DNA of 64,000 nucleotides from Pedobacter namyangjuensis (GCF_003313325.1 NZ_QMHQ01000002.1:186001-250000), one strand, 5' to 3'. Shown: positions 52,974 through 61,973, counted from the first letter of the stretch. Numbers and translations: made by a program. The notes: generated from the letters alone by a model not told the origin.

Positions 52974-53918
52974 ATGAAGGACAGAAATAGGAATATCAGC
53001 CTAGCACGCATCTGTCGAGTACTTGGAATGAGCAGACAGGCCTATTATCAGCATTGGTGGCGCAATGAAAGTACCACCATTGAGCAAGAGCTTGTACTAA
53101 AACAAATCATCAACATGAAGAAAGATCATAGACACATGGAAACAAGAAAACTTTATGAACTGATCCAGCCATTTCTGCTGGAACATCAGATAAAAATGGG
53201 TAGGGATGCCCTGTTCGAACTATTATCCACGCATGGACTGCTTGTGAAAAGGTATAAAAGATGGGTTTCAACAACCAATTCCTTCCACATGTACAGAAAA
53301 TTTCCGAACCTGATCAAGAGTTTCGTGCCCACTCATCCCAACCAGTTATGGGTCAGTGATATTACCTATTGGAAGATCAGCGACAAATTTTTGTACATCA
53401 GCTTCATTACTGATGCCTTTTCAAGAAAAATTCTGGGATACAACGTTGCTGATAACCTTTTGTCTATTGAAACGGTCAAGGCGCTGAAGATGGCCCTGCT
53501 GGATGCCCAGGATACTGAATTTCTCTGCCACCATTCAGACAGGGGCCTTCAGTACTGCTGCAATGAATATGTTCAGATCATTGAGGAAAGTGAGGTAAAG
53601 ATTAGCATGACCGAAACTGGCGATCCAAGGGACAATGCAGTTGCCGAAAGACTCAATGGCATTATCAAGAACGAATACCTGAGCAGCTACACGGTCAACG
53701 ACCTAGAGGAGGGGAAGCAGGTTCTTGACTTTGTTATCAAGCTTTACAACGAGGAAAGGCCACATATGAGCATTGGAAATCTAACTCCCGAGGTGGTGCA
53801 TAGAGGCAATACTACACCCACGCAATTATGGAAGAATTATTACAACAAAAACAGTACTATTGTAAATCCATATCAGGAGTACGATGCTGCTGTCAATCTA
53901 TTGCAGGATCAAGAGTGA
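52974..53918 (+). CDS. IS3-family OrfB transposase catalytic domain (rve)
   Basis: A 314-residue integrase-fold protein normally made as the C-terminal part of OrfAB. HTH_21-like N-terminus (SLARICRVLGMSRQAYYQHW), then the DDE site: WVSDITYWKIS (first Asp), HHSDRGLQYCC (second Asp) and DNAVAERLNGIIKNE (Glu). The ATG at 52974 is mainly a frame marker; translation in the active element would come through the frameshift at 52944. It appears intact, although orfA is broken. Confidence 0.92.
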   Translation: MKDRNRNISLARICRVLGMSRQAYYQHWWRNESTTIEQELVLKQIINMKKDHRHMETRKLYELIQPFLLEHQIKMGRDALFELLSTHGLLVKRYKRWVSTTNSFHMYRKFPNLIKSFVPTHPNQLWVSDITYWKISDKFLYISFITDAFSRKILGYNVADNLLSIETVKALKMALLDAQDTEFLCHHSDRGLQYCCNEYVQIIEESEVKISMTETGDPRDNAVAERLNGIIKNEYLSSYTVNDLEEGKQVLDFVIKLYNEERPHMSIGNLTPEVVHRGNTTPTQLWKNYYNKNSTIVNPYQEYDAAVNLLQDQE

Positions 53919-53948
53919 TAAACCGTAAACGTATTTTAGGACGAGTCA

Positions 53949-54115
53949 AAGGAGCAAGCGGAAGTTGGGCGGAGCCCTACTTTGCTTGCCCCACGCTACG
54001 TCGTGGGGGTTTCGAGAACCCTCCAGGGGTTCTCGTCCATTGCGAAAGTGGCATAGGAGTCAAAATTGGAACCCCCTTAAGGGTCCGAGATAACTGGTTA
54101 TAAAGATATACAGAT
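53949..54115. other. Hairpin-rich putative origin of transfer
   Basis: Immediately upstream of the mobilization genes lie two strong hairpins: CCCCACG with CGTGGGG (53989-54008) and CGAGAACCC with GGGTTCTCG (54013-54035). A third short palindrome (ACCC, CCTTAA, GGGT) lies at about 54071-54084. This position and GC-rich hairpin pattern fit an oriT of a BfmA/BmgA-type element. The nick site cannot be identified by eye. The IS lies just to the left. Confidence 0.45.
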
Positions 54116-54664
54116 ATGCGGGAAACATTGAGAACGGTAAAATATTCTGTGCAGGACGATGTAAAGTTCGAGAAGATAGCCCTGAAATTGGGAAGGTCAA
54201 AGCGTTTGGTATTTTCCCAGATGCTCGATTATTTCTACCGGAGCAAAAAAGATCCAACCGACCTGAACGACGAACTTTTGAAGAACACCATCCTTAAAGG
54301 GCAGAAGGAATACATCGGCTTCATCAAGACACAGGAGACCGAACTGCTCATTCCCATCAAACGTGATTTGGCCAGGATGCTTGAAGCTATGGGAAAGATA
54401 GTTGATTCCTTTAATGGTCGGGTGCTGAAACAAAATGACGATGTGCTGGCTAACCAGTTGGCACAGGCGAAAAAACTGTTGACGTTGACCGAGGTAATGG
54501 GAAGTATCGAAATGAAAATAGGCACCAAGGAAAGGCTAAAAAAGAATTTCATGCTGATACTAAACAGCTACATCAAAGAACGGGAACGTATGGGCATGAT
54601 GACATCGGGCAAGGAAAAAGAGGAACTGGGCGACCAGGCACGCAAACAGATAGCACTGCTCTGA
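54116..54664 (+). CDS. BfmA/BtgA-family mobilization protein
   Basis: A 182-residue accessory protein for mobilization. The N-terminus (TVKYSVQDDVKFEKIALKLG, then SKRLVFSQMLDYFY) is a ribbon-helix-helix-like DNA-binding region, followed by a long coiled-coil (about 55-160). The family pairs with a DUF5712-type relaxase and binds at oriT. Its stop is one base before the relaxase start, so they are an operon. Known members make Bacteroides elements mobilizable by helper conjugative elements. Confidence 0.87.
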   Translation: MRETLRTVKYSVQDDVKFEKIALKLGRSKRLVFSQMLDYFYRSKKDPTDLNDELLKNTILKGQKEYIGFIKTQETELLIPIKRDLARMLEAMGKIVDSFNGRVLKQNDDVLANQLAQAKKLLTLTEVMGSIEMKIGTKERLKKNFMLILNSYIKERERMGMMTSGKEKEELGDQARKQIALL

Positions 54665-54665
54665 T

Positions 54666-55637
54666 ATGTACATCAATATTACCGACAGCGCAACGGCAAG
54701 CAACAAGGGAAGCAGCAGGGGACTTGTACACTATCTTGAAAAGGAAAACAGACTCGATGATAAGCTGAAGCCCGAACTTTGGTTCAATCATACAGGCAGC
54801 ATTGTCGAGCCCTATGAGGTGCGTAATGCCCTGGACAGCAACATTGCCAAACTGGGCAAGGCAGATGCAAAGTTCTTTCTGATCAACATCAGCCCCAGCC
54901 AAAAGGAACTGAAACACCTTGAAGAAAGCTATGGCAAAACGGAAATGGAGAAACAGCTGAAACAATATGCCGAAGAGGTAATGTGCGAATATGCCAGGAA
55001 CTTCAAACGTGACGGCATCAGTTCCGCGAAAGACCTGATGTGGTTCGGCAAGATCGAGAACCACCGCTACTATGGCCACAGGGACAAAGAGGTAATAAGC
55101 GGTGAAAGGAAACGTGGCGAGCAAAAGGAGGGCAACCAGATGCACGTCCACATCATCGTAAGCCGGAAGGATGCCACCAACAAAATCAAGCTGAGCCCCA
55201 TGAACAATTCGAAGGGGAAAAATGAGGAACATTCCAAAAAGCTGGGGCAGTTCAACCGAGTGGCTTTCAAGCAATCGGGCGAAACCATCTTTGATAGGCT
55301 TTTTGACTTTGATAGGGGGCTAAGGGAGACTTTTGCGCATGCCAACGTCCAGAAGAACGGCACCACCGCACAGAGGGAACAGATGGATATTCTTGAAATG
55401 TCCAGAAATCAGCACCATAATTTTGAGCATGTTAATGGACTGGCAAGAAATATAGCAGATGGCCATTTTCACTCGGTTGCCGATATGGTAAAAGAGAGAG
55501 GGGAATCGATCGGTAGCTTTATCGAGGCCATGCTAGAACCAGTGCAGTCGATCGAACCCGAGGTAAGTCCATTGGAGCTTGCAGAAAGGAAAAGGCGTAG
55601 GCGGCAGGCGCAACAAAACCAACGTCCTGGGCGGTAG
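54666..55637 (+). CDS. DUF5712-type relaxase (mobilization protein B)
   Basis: A 323-residue protein. The N-terminus MYINITDSATASNKGSSRGL and VHYLEKENRLDDKL are family signatures; the metal-binding HUH-like motif is QMHVHIIVSRKD (about 158-169), followed by LSPMNNSKGKNEEHSKKLGQ. The C-terminal 90 residues (after KQSGETIFDRLFDFDRG) are helical and basic. It should nick the oriT strand during transfer; the catalytic Tyr is not assigned. Start 54666 immediately follows the upstream stop. Confidence 0.87.
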   Translation: MYINITDSATASNKGSSRGLVHYLEKENRLDDKLKPELWFNHTGSIVEPYEVRNALDSNIAKLGKADAKFFLINISPSQKELKHLEESYGKTEMEKQLKQYAEEVMCEYARNFKRDGISSAKDLMWFGKIENHRYYGHRDKEVISGERKRGEQKEGNQMHVHIIVSRKDATNKIKLSPMNNSKGKNEEHSKKLGQFNRVAFKQSGETIFDRLFDFDRGLRETFAHANVQKNGTTAQREQMDILEMSRNQHHNFEHVNGLARNIADGHFHSVADMVKERGESIGSFIEAMLEPVQSIEPEVSPLELAERKRRRRQAQQNQRPGR

Positions 55638-55706
55638 CTTCGGATTTCCCCCCGCGCATTTGCGGCCTGCAAAAACGCAGTATTTTAGGAGTTAAATAAA
55701 ATTCAA

Positions 55707-55946
55707 TTGGCAACTAACGATAACGATACACTCACGGAGTTTGGGCTGTTTTTGGCTCAAAGGTCGGTTAACAAGTCCCAGGTTAGCCTCAAAACCGGCA
55801 TTAGTAAAACCCGGATGACCCGGCTAACAACAAAGCGCAACTCGTTCCTGAGAGCCTCAGAATTATATCTCGTAGCATTGGCGATAGATGTCGATCCTTG
55901 TGATATGCTTAAGTTTCTGTATAAGGACTTAAAGCTGGAAAAGTAG
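55707..55946 (+). CDS. XRE-family helix-turn-helix regulator
   Basis: A 79-residue protein of a single HTH domain: FGLFLAQRSVNKSQVSLKTG, then ISKTRMTRLTTKRNSFLRAS and LYLVALAIDVDPCDMLKFLY. The frame begins with TTG at 55707; AGGAG lies about 15 bases upstream, rather far. It may regulate element genes such as the relaxase. It follows the relaxase gene by 69 bases. Confidence 0.75.
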   Translation: MATNDNDTLTEFGLFLAQRSVNKSQVSLKTGISKTRMTRLTTKRNSFLRASELYLVALAIDVDPCDMLKFLYKDLKLEK

Positions 55947-56004
55947 TCCAAGTTGAAGTTTGAACAATGTCAAAAGCATTAGCGAACCTCAAGTTTCTGC
56001 AGTG

Positions 56005-56499
56005 CTAATTTATGTTTTTTTTTCCTGGGCCAACTATTGTAATGGGCCTCAGAAAGACTTGTGTTCTTTTGTTTTCGGACAGAATGCTGGAAGTCCTGTC
56101 TATTCCTGCCCAACATTTAATTAATTCGTCCCCGTTGCTAATTAAGTCCTGATCTCCTCTGTTCAATGTAAAAAGTTGGGTTAGCATTTCGTTCTTGTGT
56201 GCAATGATCTCGGTACCTAAAAGTTTCCTTTTCATAGCTTTAAAATCAATTAGTAAACCTAAATAAAGAATGCTATTATCTGAAAATATTACATCGTCTA
56301 CCATGCCTTTACTGTCTACGGAAAGCCATACAGCAAACACAAAGCTCCTTCCTTTGTAATCCTCTGATTCATAAAGTTTTTGATTCATTCCCAAAGCATT
56401 GTATATCCTATCTCTAGGTGAAATAGTCTGTGCTATCGAAAAAGTAGAGATCAGCATCATTATTACTGACAACTGAATTGTTTTCCTTTGATTTTTCAT
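56005..56499 (-). CDS. Hypothetical secreted protein, 164 residues
   Basis: Started at the ATG at 56499 (MKNQRKTIQLSVIMMLISTF, ending SIAQ), which is an evident signal peptide; a longer frame from 56544 adds residues before it. The mature protein (RDRIYNALGMNQKLYESEDY, then VFAVWLSVDSKGMVDDVIFS) looks like a TonB-C-terminal-like or other small periplasmic fold, but no family is recognised. Its composition is AT-rich like the host, unlike genes on its left. Function unknown. Confidence 0.6.
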   Translation of the reverse strand: MKNQRKTIQLSVIMMLISTFSIAQTISPRDRIYNALGMNQKLYESEDYKGRSFVFAVWLSVDSKGMVDDVIFSDNSILYLGLLIDFKAMKRKLLGTEIIAHKNEMLTQLFTLNRGDQDLISNGDELIKCWAGIDRTSSILSENKRTQVFLRPITIVGPGKKNIN

Positions 56500-57132
56500 A
56501 GTTATAATATTTAAAGCCATAATTACCAGATCGATATTTATCATAGCGATGAGTATTGCATTATCTTGACTTGAATTCTGTGATTCCCACAGCGATTGGT
56601 AATAACAGGTTGTCGTCTAACTTTAAAATTTTAATTTTGGCAATCTTAATTTTAATTAAATGTAGTTAATGACATCCGTTTAATAAACTCATTTTTTTTA
56701 AAGAGGCTATAAATGTAGAAGATGCGTCTCTAAGTCCCAATTTGCATGGACATAATGTGGTTGGGAAACTGGTATCTGGCAAGGCTGAAAATTTATTTAA
56801 AAAGGAGACTTCAGATGATAACTAGAATACAAACTTAACAATAAGTATTGGTGATTAAATATGAGGAGGTATAACAAGACAAGAATACTGCCACTTAAGA
56901 AATATAATCCAGAAAATATCCAGAGTGGCGCATTATGTAATGAATTGATTTCAGTTTCTTATTAGGAAATGCATATAAAGGAATTACATTTACTATGAAG
57001 ACTACCTAGAAGAAGAAGAAGAAGAAGCTAGACAGCATCAGCGGTTTTTGGGATATTAAGTTTCTTTGAAATATAGAGTCCACCCATATTGCCGTCCGGC
57101 TTCAAACATTATTAATAATAACGTTAGATTTG
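56500..57132. other. Gene-poor AT-rich stretch with two short fragments
   Basis: About 630 bases. Plus-strand fragment near 56702-56823 reads KEAINVEDASLSPNLHGHNV and ends SDDN with a stop. Another at about 56975-57059 reads YYEDYLEEEEEEARQHQRFL and ends GY with a stop; it contains a GAA microsatellite (57008-57028). Neither has a clear start, and both may be remnants. The 36-base region before the CoiA-like gene holds a terminator. Confidence 0.4.
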
Positions 57133-57162
57133 AAAGAGCCATAAAGATTATGGCTCTTTTTT
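57133..57162 (+). terminator. Terminator upstream of the CoiA-like gene
   Basis: A perfect 12-bp stem AAAGAGCCATAA with TTATGGCTCTTT, a 3-base loop, then T tail. It separates the upstream fragment from the next gene and rules out the longer frame start at 57066. Confidence 0.85.
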
Positions 57163-57176
57163 ATTATAATTACATT

Positions 57177-57842
57177 ATGAGCGCTCACTTTGTTTTAGGT
57201 AGGCATAAGTTTACTAATGGACCAATTCACATAAAAAGTGTTAACCCCGAGAATAAGCATGATTTCATTTGTTTGGATTGTGGTAAACAATTGACCTGTG
57301 TTTTGAATGTTTCTGCAGATACTAAGCATTTCAAGCATCGCACTTTAACTTGCAATGCAACCTCTGAGACATTACTGCACATTACAGTTAAAGAAATCAT
57401 CGCTCAAAATAGCAAAATAAAACTTCCGGATGGTCTAGAGTTTGAATATGTGGAGGTGTTACTTGAAAAGAAGTGGGATAAATACAAGCCAGATATTACT
57501 CTGAAAAGTAATGACAAAACCTTATTTGTAGAAGTAATTGTTTCTAATCCAATAAGCTGGGATAAAGAGCTGACTTTTAGCAAGAAGATGCAAGATTGTT
57601 TAATTATAGACCTGAGTTATTATCTTAGAGACTTTGATGTTGAACAACTAAAGTTAGATGTTCTAGAAGGCAAAGATTTAAAGCGTATGATCTATGGTTT
57701 TAAAAAAGGTATATCACACTCTAAAAATGCCAATGATAAAACAGATTTACTAAAGTTGCTAGGCTTTGGAATTGGCGGATATCTGCTTTATAAGTATTTT
57801 CAGCCAACGCCTATCAGAAAACGAAAATACAGGCGTCGATAA
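57177..57842 (+). CDS. CoiA-like nuclease-fold protein
   Basis: A 221-residue protein started at the ATG at 57177, just after a terminator. It has a zinc-type pair FICLDCGKQL (Cys 32 and 35) and KHFKHRTLTC, then the nuclease-like region SETLLHITVKEIIAQ, YKPDITLKSN, and LFVEVIVSNP, i.e. an Asp and Glu spaced as in PD-(D/E)XK enzymes. This order matches CoiA-like competence-type nucleases. A C-terminal hydrophobic stretch (about 190-208) and basic tail IRKRKYRRR follow. It may be part of an unrecognised defence or DNA-processing pair with the next gene. Confidence 0.65.
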   Translation: MSAHFVLGRHKFTNGPIHIKSVNPENKHDFICLDCGKQLTCVLNVSADTKHFKHRTLTCNATSETLLHITVKEIIAQNSKIKLPDGLEFEYVEVLLEKKWDKYKPDITLKSNDKTLFVEVIVSNPISWDKELTFSKKMQDCLIIDLSYYLRDFDVEQLKLDVLEGKDLKRMIYGFKKGISHSKNANDKTDLLKLLGFGIGGYLLYKYFQPTPIRKRKYRRR

Positions 57843-57924
57843 CATCGTCACGCCAATTTTAAAATGCTAACGAATAAGTTCTTATTTGTTCGTATAGCTT
57901 AGATTTGGATTAACAACTGATAAT

Positions 57925-58806
57925 ATGTTGACGTATAATGAGCTTATAGAATTAAGAGAAAATTTGACAAATGGGAAGATTGAAGTAGAACTTGCTAAGG
58001 AGTTATATTGGAAAGACTTCAAAGAGGGAAAACAATCATGGCACACAAAGGATTGGAAAGAGCGAAGGGCTAAAGTCATAAAAGACAAATGCCAAATATG
58101 TGACAGTAAAAAAGTTTTGACCTTACAGCATTTGTCACACCCTAGAAGATTTCCCGAATATATACTGGAAGTAACTAGGGCTTATGCAAGAGAAAATATA
58201 GATGCTAACTCTAACATCATTACGCTTGATTTTATTAAGTATATAAATAACAATTACGATTACCTCCCTGTTCCATTTTGCCCGAATTGCAAGTTTAGCA
58301 ACCCTAATAAAAGAGTTACGAAGCGTCCCCAATATCTTTGTACAGCATGTCGTCACGAATTTGATGAAGCACATTACAAGTCAGTGGAAGATCTTGTCTC
58401 TATTTTTCATCAGAATGAAGATGCTATTGAGGTAAAAGATAAATGTTTTGTGTCTAGAAAATGGAGGAATAAGCACAACTTATCAAGCGTAAGATATTGG
58501 TTGCAAAGAGATGGAGTAAAAAGTGATAATGCAGGAGCAATAGAGAAAGAAGCATTTTTACTTTATTTAAATGACAATATTAAATATCTCTCTTTTGAAG
58601 ATACGATAACTGCATGCAAGAAATGTGCATTTAGTTACGATATTAAAAGGATGGAGTTATGTCCAAAGTGTAAAGAGCATTATAAGGGTATTCAGTTCCA
58701 AACCTGTATTCAATGTCTGCCAGAAGATAAGAAAAAGATAGCCTTAGAAACTATTGAGTTAGGTAAAGCTTGGCACCAAATGCATAAGGAATTAGGAATT
58801 GATTAG
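57925..58806 (+). CDS. Cys-rich HNH-like protein
   Basis: A 293-residue protein. A CQICDSKKVLTLQHLSHPRR segment (Cys 56 and 59, His 69 and 72) looks like an HNH/treble-clef zinc site. Further Cys pairs: PFCPNCKFSN and YLCTACRHEFDEAHY (about 118-150), then CKKCAFSY, LCPKCKEHY and TCIQC (about 240-270), three zinc-ribbon-like units. No other named domain is seen. It follows the CoiA-like gene by 82 bases. It may be a nucleic-acid-binding nuclease, but this is inference from the motif. Confidence 0.5.
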   Translation: MLTYNELIELRENLTNGKIEVELAKELYWKDFKEGKQSWHTKDWKERRAKVIKDKCQICDSKKVLTLQHLSHPRRFPEYILEVTRAYARENIDANSNIITLDFIKYINNNYDYLPVPFCPNCKFSNPNKRVTKRPQYLCTACRHEFDEAHYKSVEDLVSIFHQNEDAIEVKDKCFVSRKWRNKHNLSSVRYWLQRDGVKSDNAGAIEKEAFLLYLNDNIKYLSFEDTITACKKCAFSYDIKRMELCPKCKEHYKGIQFQTCIQCLPEDKKKIALETIELGKAWHQMHKELGID

Positions 58807-59107
58807 TGAAATAACGCTATACTAATTTTATATTGGCTTTGACCCTTAGCTGAAACAGCTATAAATAAAGATAAACAAACACTGAGATAAAATTTAGTCA
58901 TATGAGCTTGTTGATTTAACCCAAATATGAGATTTTAAATTTACAGCTAGTCATATTTATTAAACCATTCTTAAGGTCGGGTATCCATAAATATTAATTT
59001 ATTTATACTTTTAAAAAGAATTATAATTATGATACATATCTGCTTGAAAATGGTCGATGTCCGTTAAGTTATACCTATTTTTTAAGTTAGTTGCAAGCCT
59101 AGAAACC
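58807..59107. other. Gene-free AT-rich stretch
   Basis: About 300 bases between the Cys-rich gene and the next. I see no RNA gene, repeat or terminator with a convincing stem. A frame from 59057 extends into the next gene but lacks family support upstream of 59108. Confidence 0.35.
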
Positions 59108-59440
59108 ATGAATAACTTTAATCAAACCGAAGCATTACCTGAACCTTGGTATTGGACTGACCAAAACTTAAATGACCAACTTGCATCGGAACTGAGTCCA
59201 GGGCATATATTATATGGGAAAAAAGTTAGGACTTTAGCGCGACGAGAAGATAATGACGACGTGCTTTTCAATGTAATGAATGCAGAGTTCACCTTTGCTG
59301 TTGTACATTTGACTTGGTCAGAAAATACTGACGAAGGGGGAAAGTGGCCGATTGTTGAAATTTATAATAATTGGAACCAACTTTATGAAAATAGAATTCA
59401 GATTGATCATGAGAACTATAATATCTTTAATGAGGCGTAA
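59108..59440 (+). CDS. Hypothetical acidic protein, 110 residues
   Basis: Started at the ATG at 59108 (MNNFNQTEALPEPWYWTDQN) rather than the 59057 frame start. The protein is acidic and cytosolic, with a beta-rich tail (LLFNVMNAEFTFAVVHLTWS-like, then WPIVEIYNNW), reminiscent of small immunity-like proteins. No family is recognised with confidence. It ends 19 bases before the S41 peptidase start. Confidence 0.55.
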   Translation: MNNFNQTEALPEPWYWTDQNLNDQLASELSPGHILYGKKVRTLARREDNDDVLFNVMNAEFTFAVVHLTWSENTDEGGKWPIVEIYNNWNQLYENRIQIDHENYNIFNEA

Positions 59441-59459
59441 GACTACGACTAAAAACTTA

Positions 59460-61715
59460 ATGCTATCCAAAACGAGTAAACTAACTATTGCGACACTTCT
59501 TGCATTTTCATTTGTACAGAGTGCTTGTTCCCAAGCCAAGCTGACACAAGCACTAAACCTTGATTTCGAACAGCACCGAAATGGTTTCCCATCACAGTGG
59601 ACAGCATTTGGAGATAAAGAGTACAAAGTTTATGTAGACTCGGTGCACAAGAAAAGCGGAAAATTTTCCGCTGTTATAGAAAATACTGGTAGCAAAAAGG
59701 AATACAGAGCGCTGTCGATAAGCCTTCCCGCCAACTACGAGGGCAAATCCATTCGCCTATCTGGTTTCATCAAGACAGAAAATGTAACTGAGGGCTATGC
59801 TGGCCTATGGATTCGTATAGATCCGCAGATCGGCTTTGATAATATGTCTAACAGAGGTGTTTCGGGAACTAAAGATTGGGCTACTTTTGAAATAAATTTG
59901 GCACTTAAACCAAAGGAAACCGAACAAATAGTTTTCGGAGGTCTATTGGTAGGTAAAGGAAAAATGTGGCTGGACGATCTGAAGATAACAATCGATGGAA
60001 TGGAGTTAGGCGATCCAAAAATAAAAACTTTCCAAAAAGAAATATTTGCAGCCCAAGCAGATAAAGCTTTTGACGGTGGCTCGAAAATTATTTTTCCTAC
60101 ATTAAATCAAGATTTAATTCATAACCTTGAGCTTTTAGGAAAAGTTTGGGGACTAATGAAGTATCATCATCCAGAAATTGCAAAGGGCAAATATAACTGG
60201 GACTACGAACTTTTTAGGTTCCTACCAGATTACATCAAAGTAAAAGACAAACAGCAACGAGATAATCTTATTACAAACTGGATTAAAAATTATGGTGTGC
60301 TGTCGGCATGCAACACCTGCAAACATACTCCAGCCGAGGCCGTATTAAAACCTGATATATCTTGGATCAATAATGCCGGTTTATCGGCTAACTTAAAAAG
60401 CCAACTTACTGATCTATACAATAACCGAAACCAAGGCAAGAACTATTATATAGCACTTGAACCTGGTGTGGGAAATCCGAACTTCTCTAATGAGAAGCCT
60501 TATTTAGAAATGACCAATCCAGATGCTGGCTTTAGGTTATTATCTCTTTATCGATACTGGAACATGATCAATTATTTTTTCCCCTACAGGCATCTTACAG
60601 ATCAAAAATGGGATACCGTATTGGGGGAGTATATTCCAAAATTCCTGAATGCAAAAGACAGGCTCGCATATGAACTTGCCGCCACACAGCTGATAGGAGA
60701 GGTGAACGACACCCACGCAAACTTATGGGGAGGACGCGAGAAAAGTAATGCGCTAAAAGGGACCAGATTTGCGGCCTTCAAGGCAGAATTCGTGGAGAAC
60801 CAATTGGTGGTTGTTGATTACTTTAATCCAGAATTTTCAGGATTGGCAAAAGTGAAAATCGGTGACGTAATCACGCATGTTAATGGCAAGACGATTAATT
60901 CACTGGTCGATAGTTTAAAAACTTATTATCCTGCTTCCAATAGCGCAGCTAGGCTTAGAGATATGTCTATAGACCTTTTGCGTAGCCCCAACAATACGAT
61001 TTCCTTGAATTACCTGTCTGAGGGTCAGAAACGACAAGTTAATGTGCCCACCTATGAGCGGAAAGATCTACGCATGTACCATTGGTACAAAGTAGATGGC
61101 AGCCAAAAATGTTATAAGTTGTTGCCTGGAAATATTGGCTATATCACCCTTGCCAATATTAAACCAGAAAACATCCCAGAAATAAAGAAGGCTTTTAAAG
61201 AGACAAAAGGTATTATCATCGATATCCGTAACTATCCGAGTACGTTTGTTCCATTTTCTCTTGGCGGCTATTTTGTAGACGAACCCACATCCTTTGTAAA
61301 GTTTACGATTGGAAATCCAAACAATCCGGGAGAATTTTCGTTTGTGGAGGGACCAAAAATTACCAGTGGCAATAACAAATACAACAGTGATAACGGTTAC
61401 AAGGGAAAGCTAGTGGTACTTTTGAACGAAAATTCGCAAAGCCAGGCCGAATATACTGCAATGGCCTTCCATGCGGTTAAAAATGCAACCATAGTAGGAA
61501 GCACCACAGCAGGTGCCGATGGAAACGTTTCTACTATCGTATTGCCAGGTGGTCTTAGAACAATGATTTCTGGCATTGGTATATACTATCCCAACGGAAA
61601 GGAAACACAACGTGTTGGGATTGTTCCTGATATTGTGGTAAAGCCAACCATAAAAGGGATTAAAAATGGAAAAGACGAAGTGCTTGAACGAGCAATTAAT
61701 GTTATCAACCAATAG
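59460..61715 (+). CDS. S41-family peptidase lipoprotein
   Basis: A 751-residue lipoprotein started at the ATG at 59460; the lipobox is FVQSAC, with the Cys at about 22. Residues about 30-180 form a carbohydrate-binding-like beta domain (LNLDFEQHRNGFPSQW, then GLWIRIDPQ). The middle holds a helical part, a PDZ-like module (AKVKIGDVITHVNGKTINSL, about 460-480), and the C-terminal tail-specific protease domain with IIIDIRNYPS, the nucleophile region LNENSQSQAEYTAM (Ser at about 660) and VGSTTAGADGNV. This is a C-terminal processing-type Ser protease for periplasmic substrates, here as cargo on the element. Confidence 0.88.
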   Translation: MLSKTSKLTIATLLAFSFVQSACSQAKLTQALNLDFEQHRNGFPSQWTAFGDKEYKVYVDSVHKKSGKFSAVIENTGSKKEYRALSISLPANYEGKSIRLSGFIKTENVTEGYAGLWIRIDPQIGFDNMSNRGVSGTKDWATFEINLALKPKETEQIVFGGLLVGKGKMWLDDLKITIDGMELGDPKIKTFQKEIFAAQADKAFDGGSKIIFPTLNQDLIHNLELLGKVWGLMKYHHPEIAKGKYNWDYELFRFLPDYIKVKDKQQRDNLITNWIKNYGVLSACNTCKHTPAEAVLKPDISWINNAGLSANLKSQLTDLYNNRNQGKNYYIALEPGVGNPNFSNEKPYLEMTNPDAGFRLLSLYRYWNMINYFFPYRHLTDQKWDTVLGEYIPKFLNAKDRLAYELAATQLIGEVNDTHANLWGGREKSNALKGTRFAAFKAEFVENQLVVVDYFNPEFSGLAKVKIGDVITHVNGKTINSLVDSLKTYYPASNSAARLRDMSIDLLRSPNNTISLNYLSEGQKRQVNVPTYERKDLRMYHWYKVDGSQKCYKLLPGNIGYITLANIKPENIPEIKKAFKETKGIIIDIRNYPSTFVPFSLGGYFVDEPTSFVKFTIGNPNNPGEFSFVEGPKITSGNNKYNSDNGYKGKLVVLLNENSQSQAEYTAMAFHAVKNATIVGSTTAGADGNVSTIVLPGGLRTMISGIGIYYPNGKETQRVGIVPDIVVKPTIKGIKNGKDEVLERAINVINQ

Positions 61716-61770
61716 AACAAACCATTTTGTCTTGTGAGCCAATTACAAGCCAATTAAAAATACCATAATA

Positions 61771-61797
61771 TTCAAGGTGCCAATTCGGCACCTTGAA
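61771..61797 (+). terminator. Terminator after the S41 peptidase gene
   Basis: A perfect 11-bp stem TTCAAGGTGCC with GGCACCTTGAA and a 5-base loop. The T tail is weak (ATTTG), so termination is likely but not certain. Confidence 0.65.
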
Positions 61798-61973
61798 ATT
61801 TGATTTGCCAAACGGGTTGGAGTGGTTTGCCCATCCACTTTTGCTTTTAAAGTTTAACGGACATTTATCGGGCATTTTAAGCTTTTATCGGACAGTTACC
61901 ACTATACCTTCATTATCTGCTAATTCGGGGCGCATGCCTTTTTTAATTGTGTAACTTTTGCAATTCAAATAAG

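Larger units (their letters stand above)
52521..53948 (+). mobile_element. IS3-family insertion sequence, 1428 bp
   Basis: Imperfect terminal inverted repeats are seen: TGTCTTGTCCTAAGATGCGT at the left end (52521 on) and TGACTCGTCCTAAAATACGT read inward from the right end (53948 back). A 3-bp direct duplication AAG (52518-52520 and 53949-53951) flanks it. It contains orfA and orfB in the usual +/- one-base arrangement with a slippery heptamer between. It lies between the two small DNA-binding genes and the mobilization genes, in the oriT-side leader. Confidence 0.88.

Noticed and set aside
54116..55637. A self-transmissible conjugative element
   Set aside because: No Tra-type ATPase, TraG coupling protein or type IV secretion genes are found in the 27.5 kb, so only mobilization is supported.
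57008..57028. A CRISPR-like or other regular array
   Set aside because: It is a simple GAA microsatellite without spacers. No repeat-spacer array was seen anywhere in the window.
57066..57176. An N-terminal extension of the CoiA-like protein
   Set aside because: The extension lies upstream of a perfect Rho-independent terminator (57133-57162), and its sequence is not homologous to the family.
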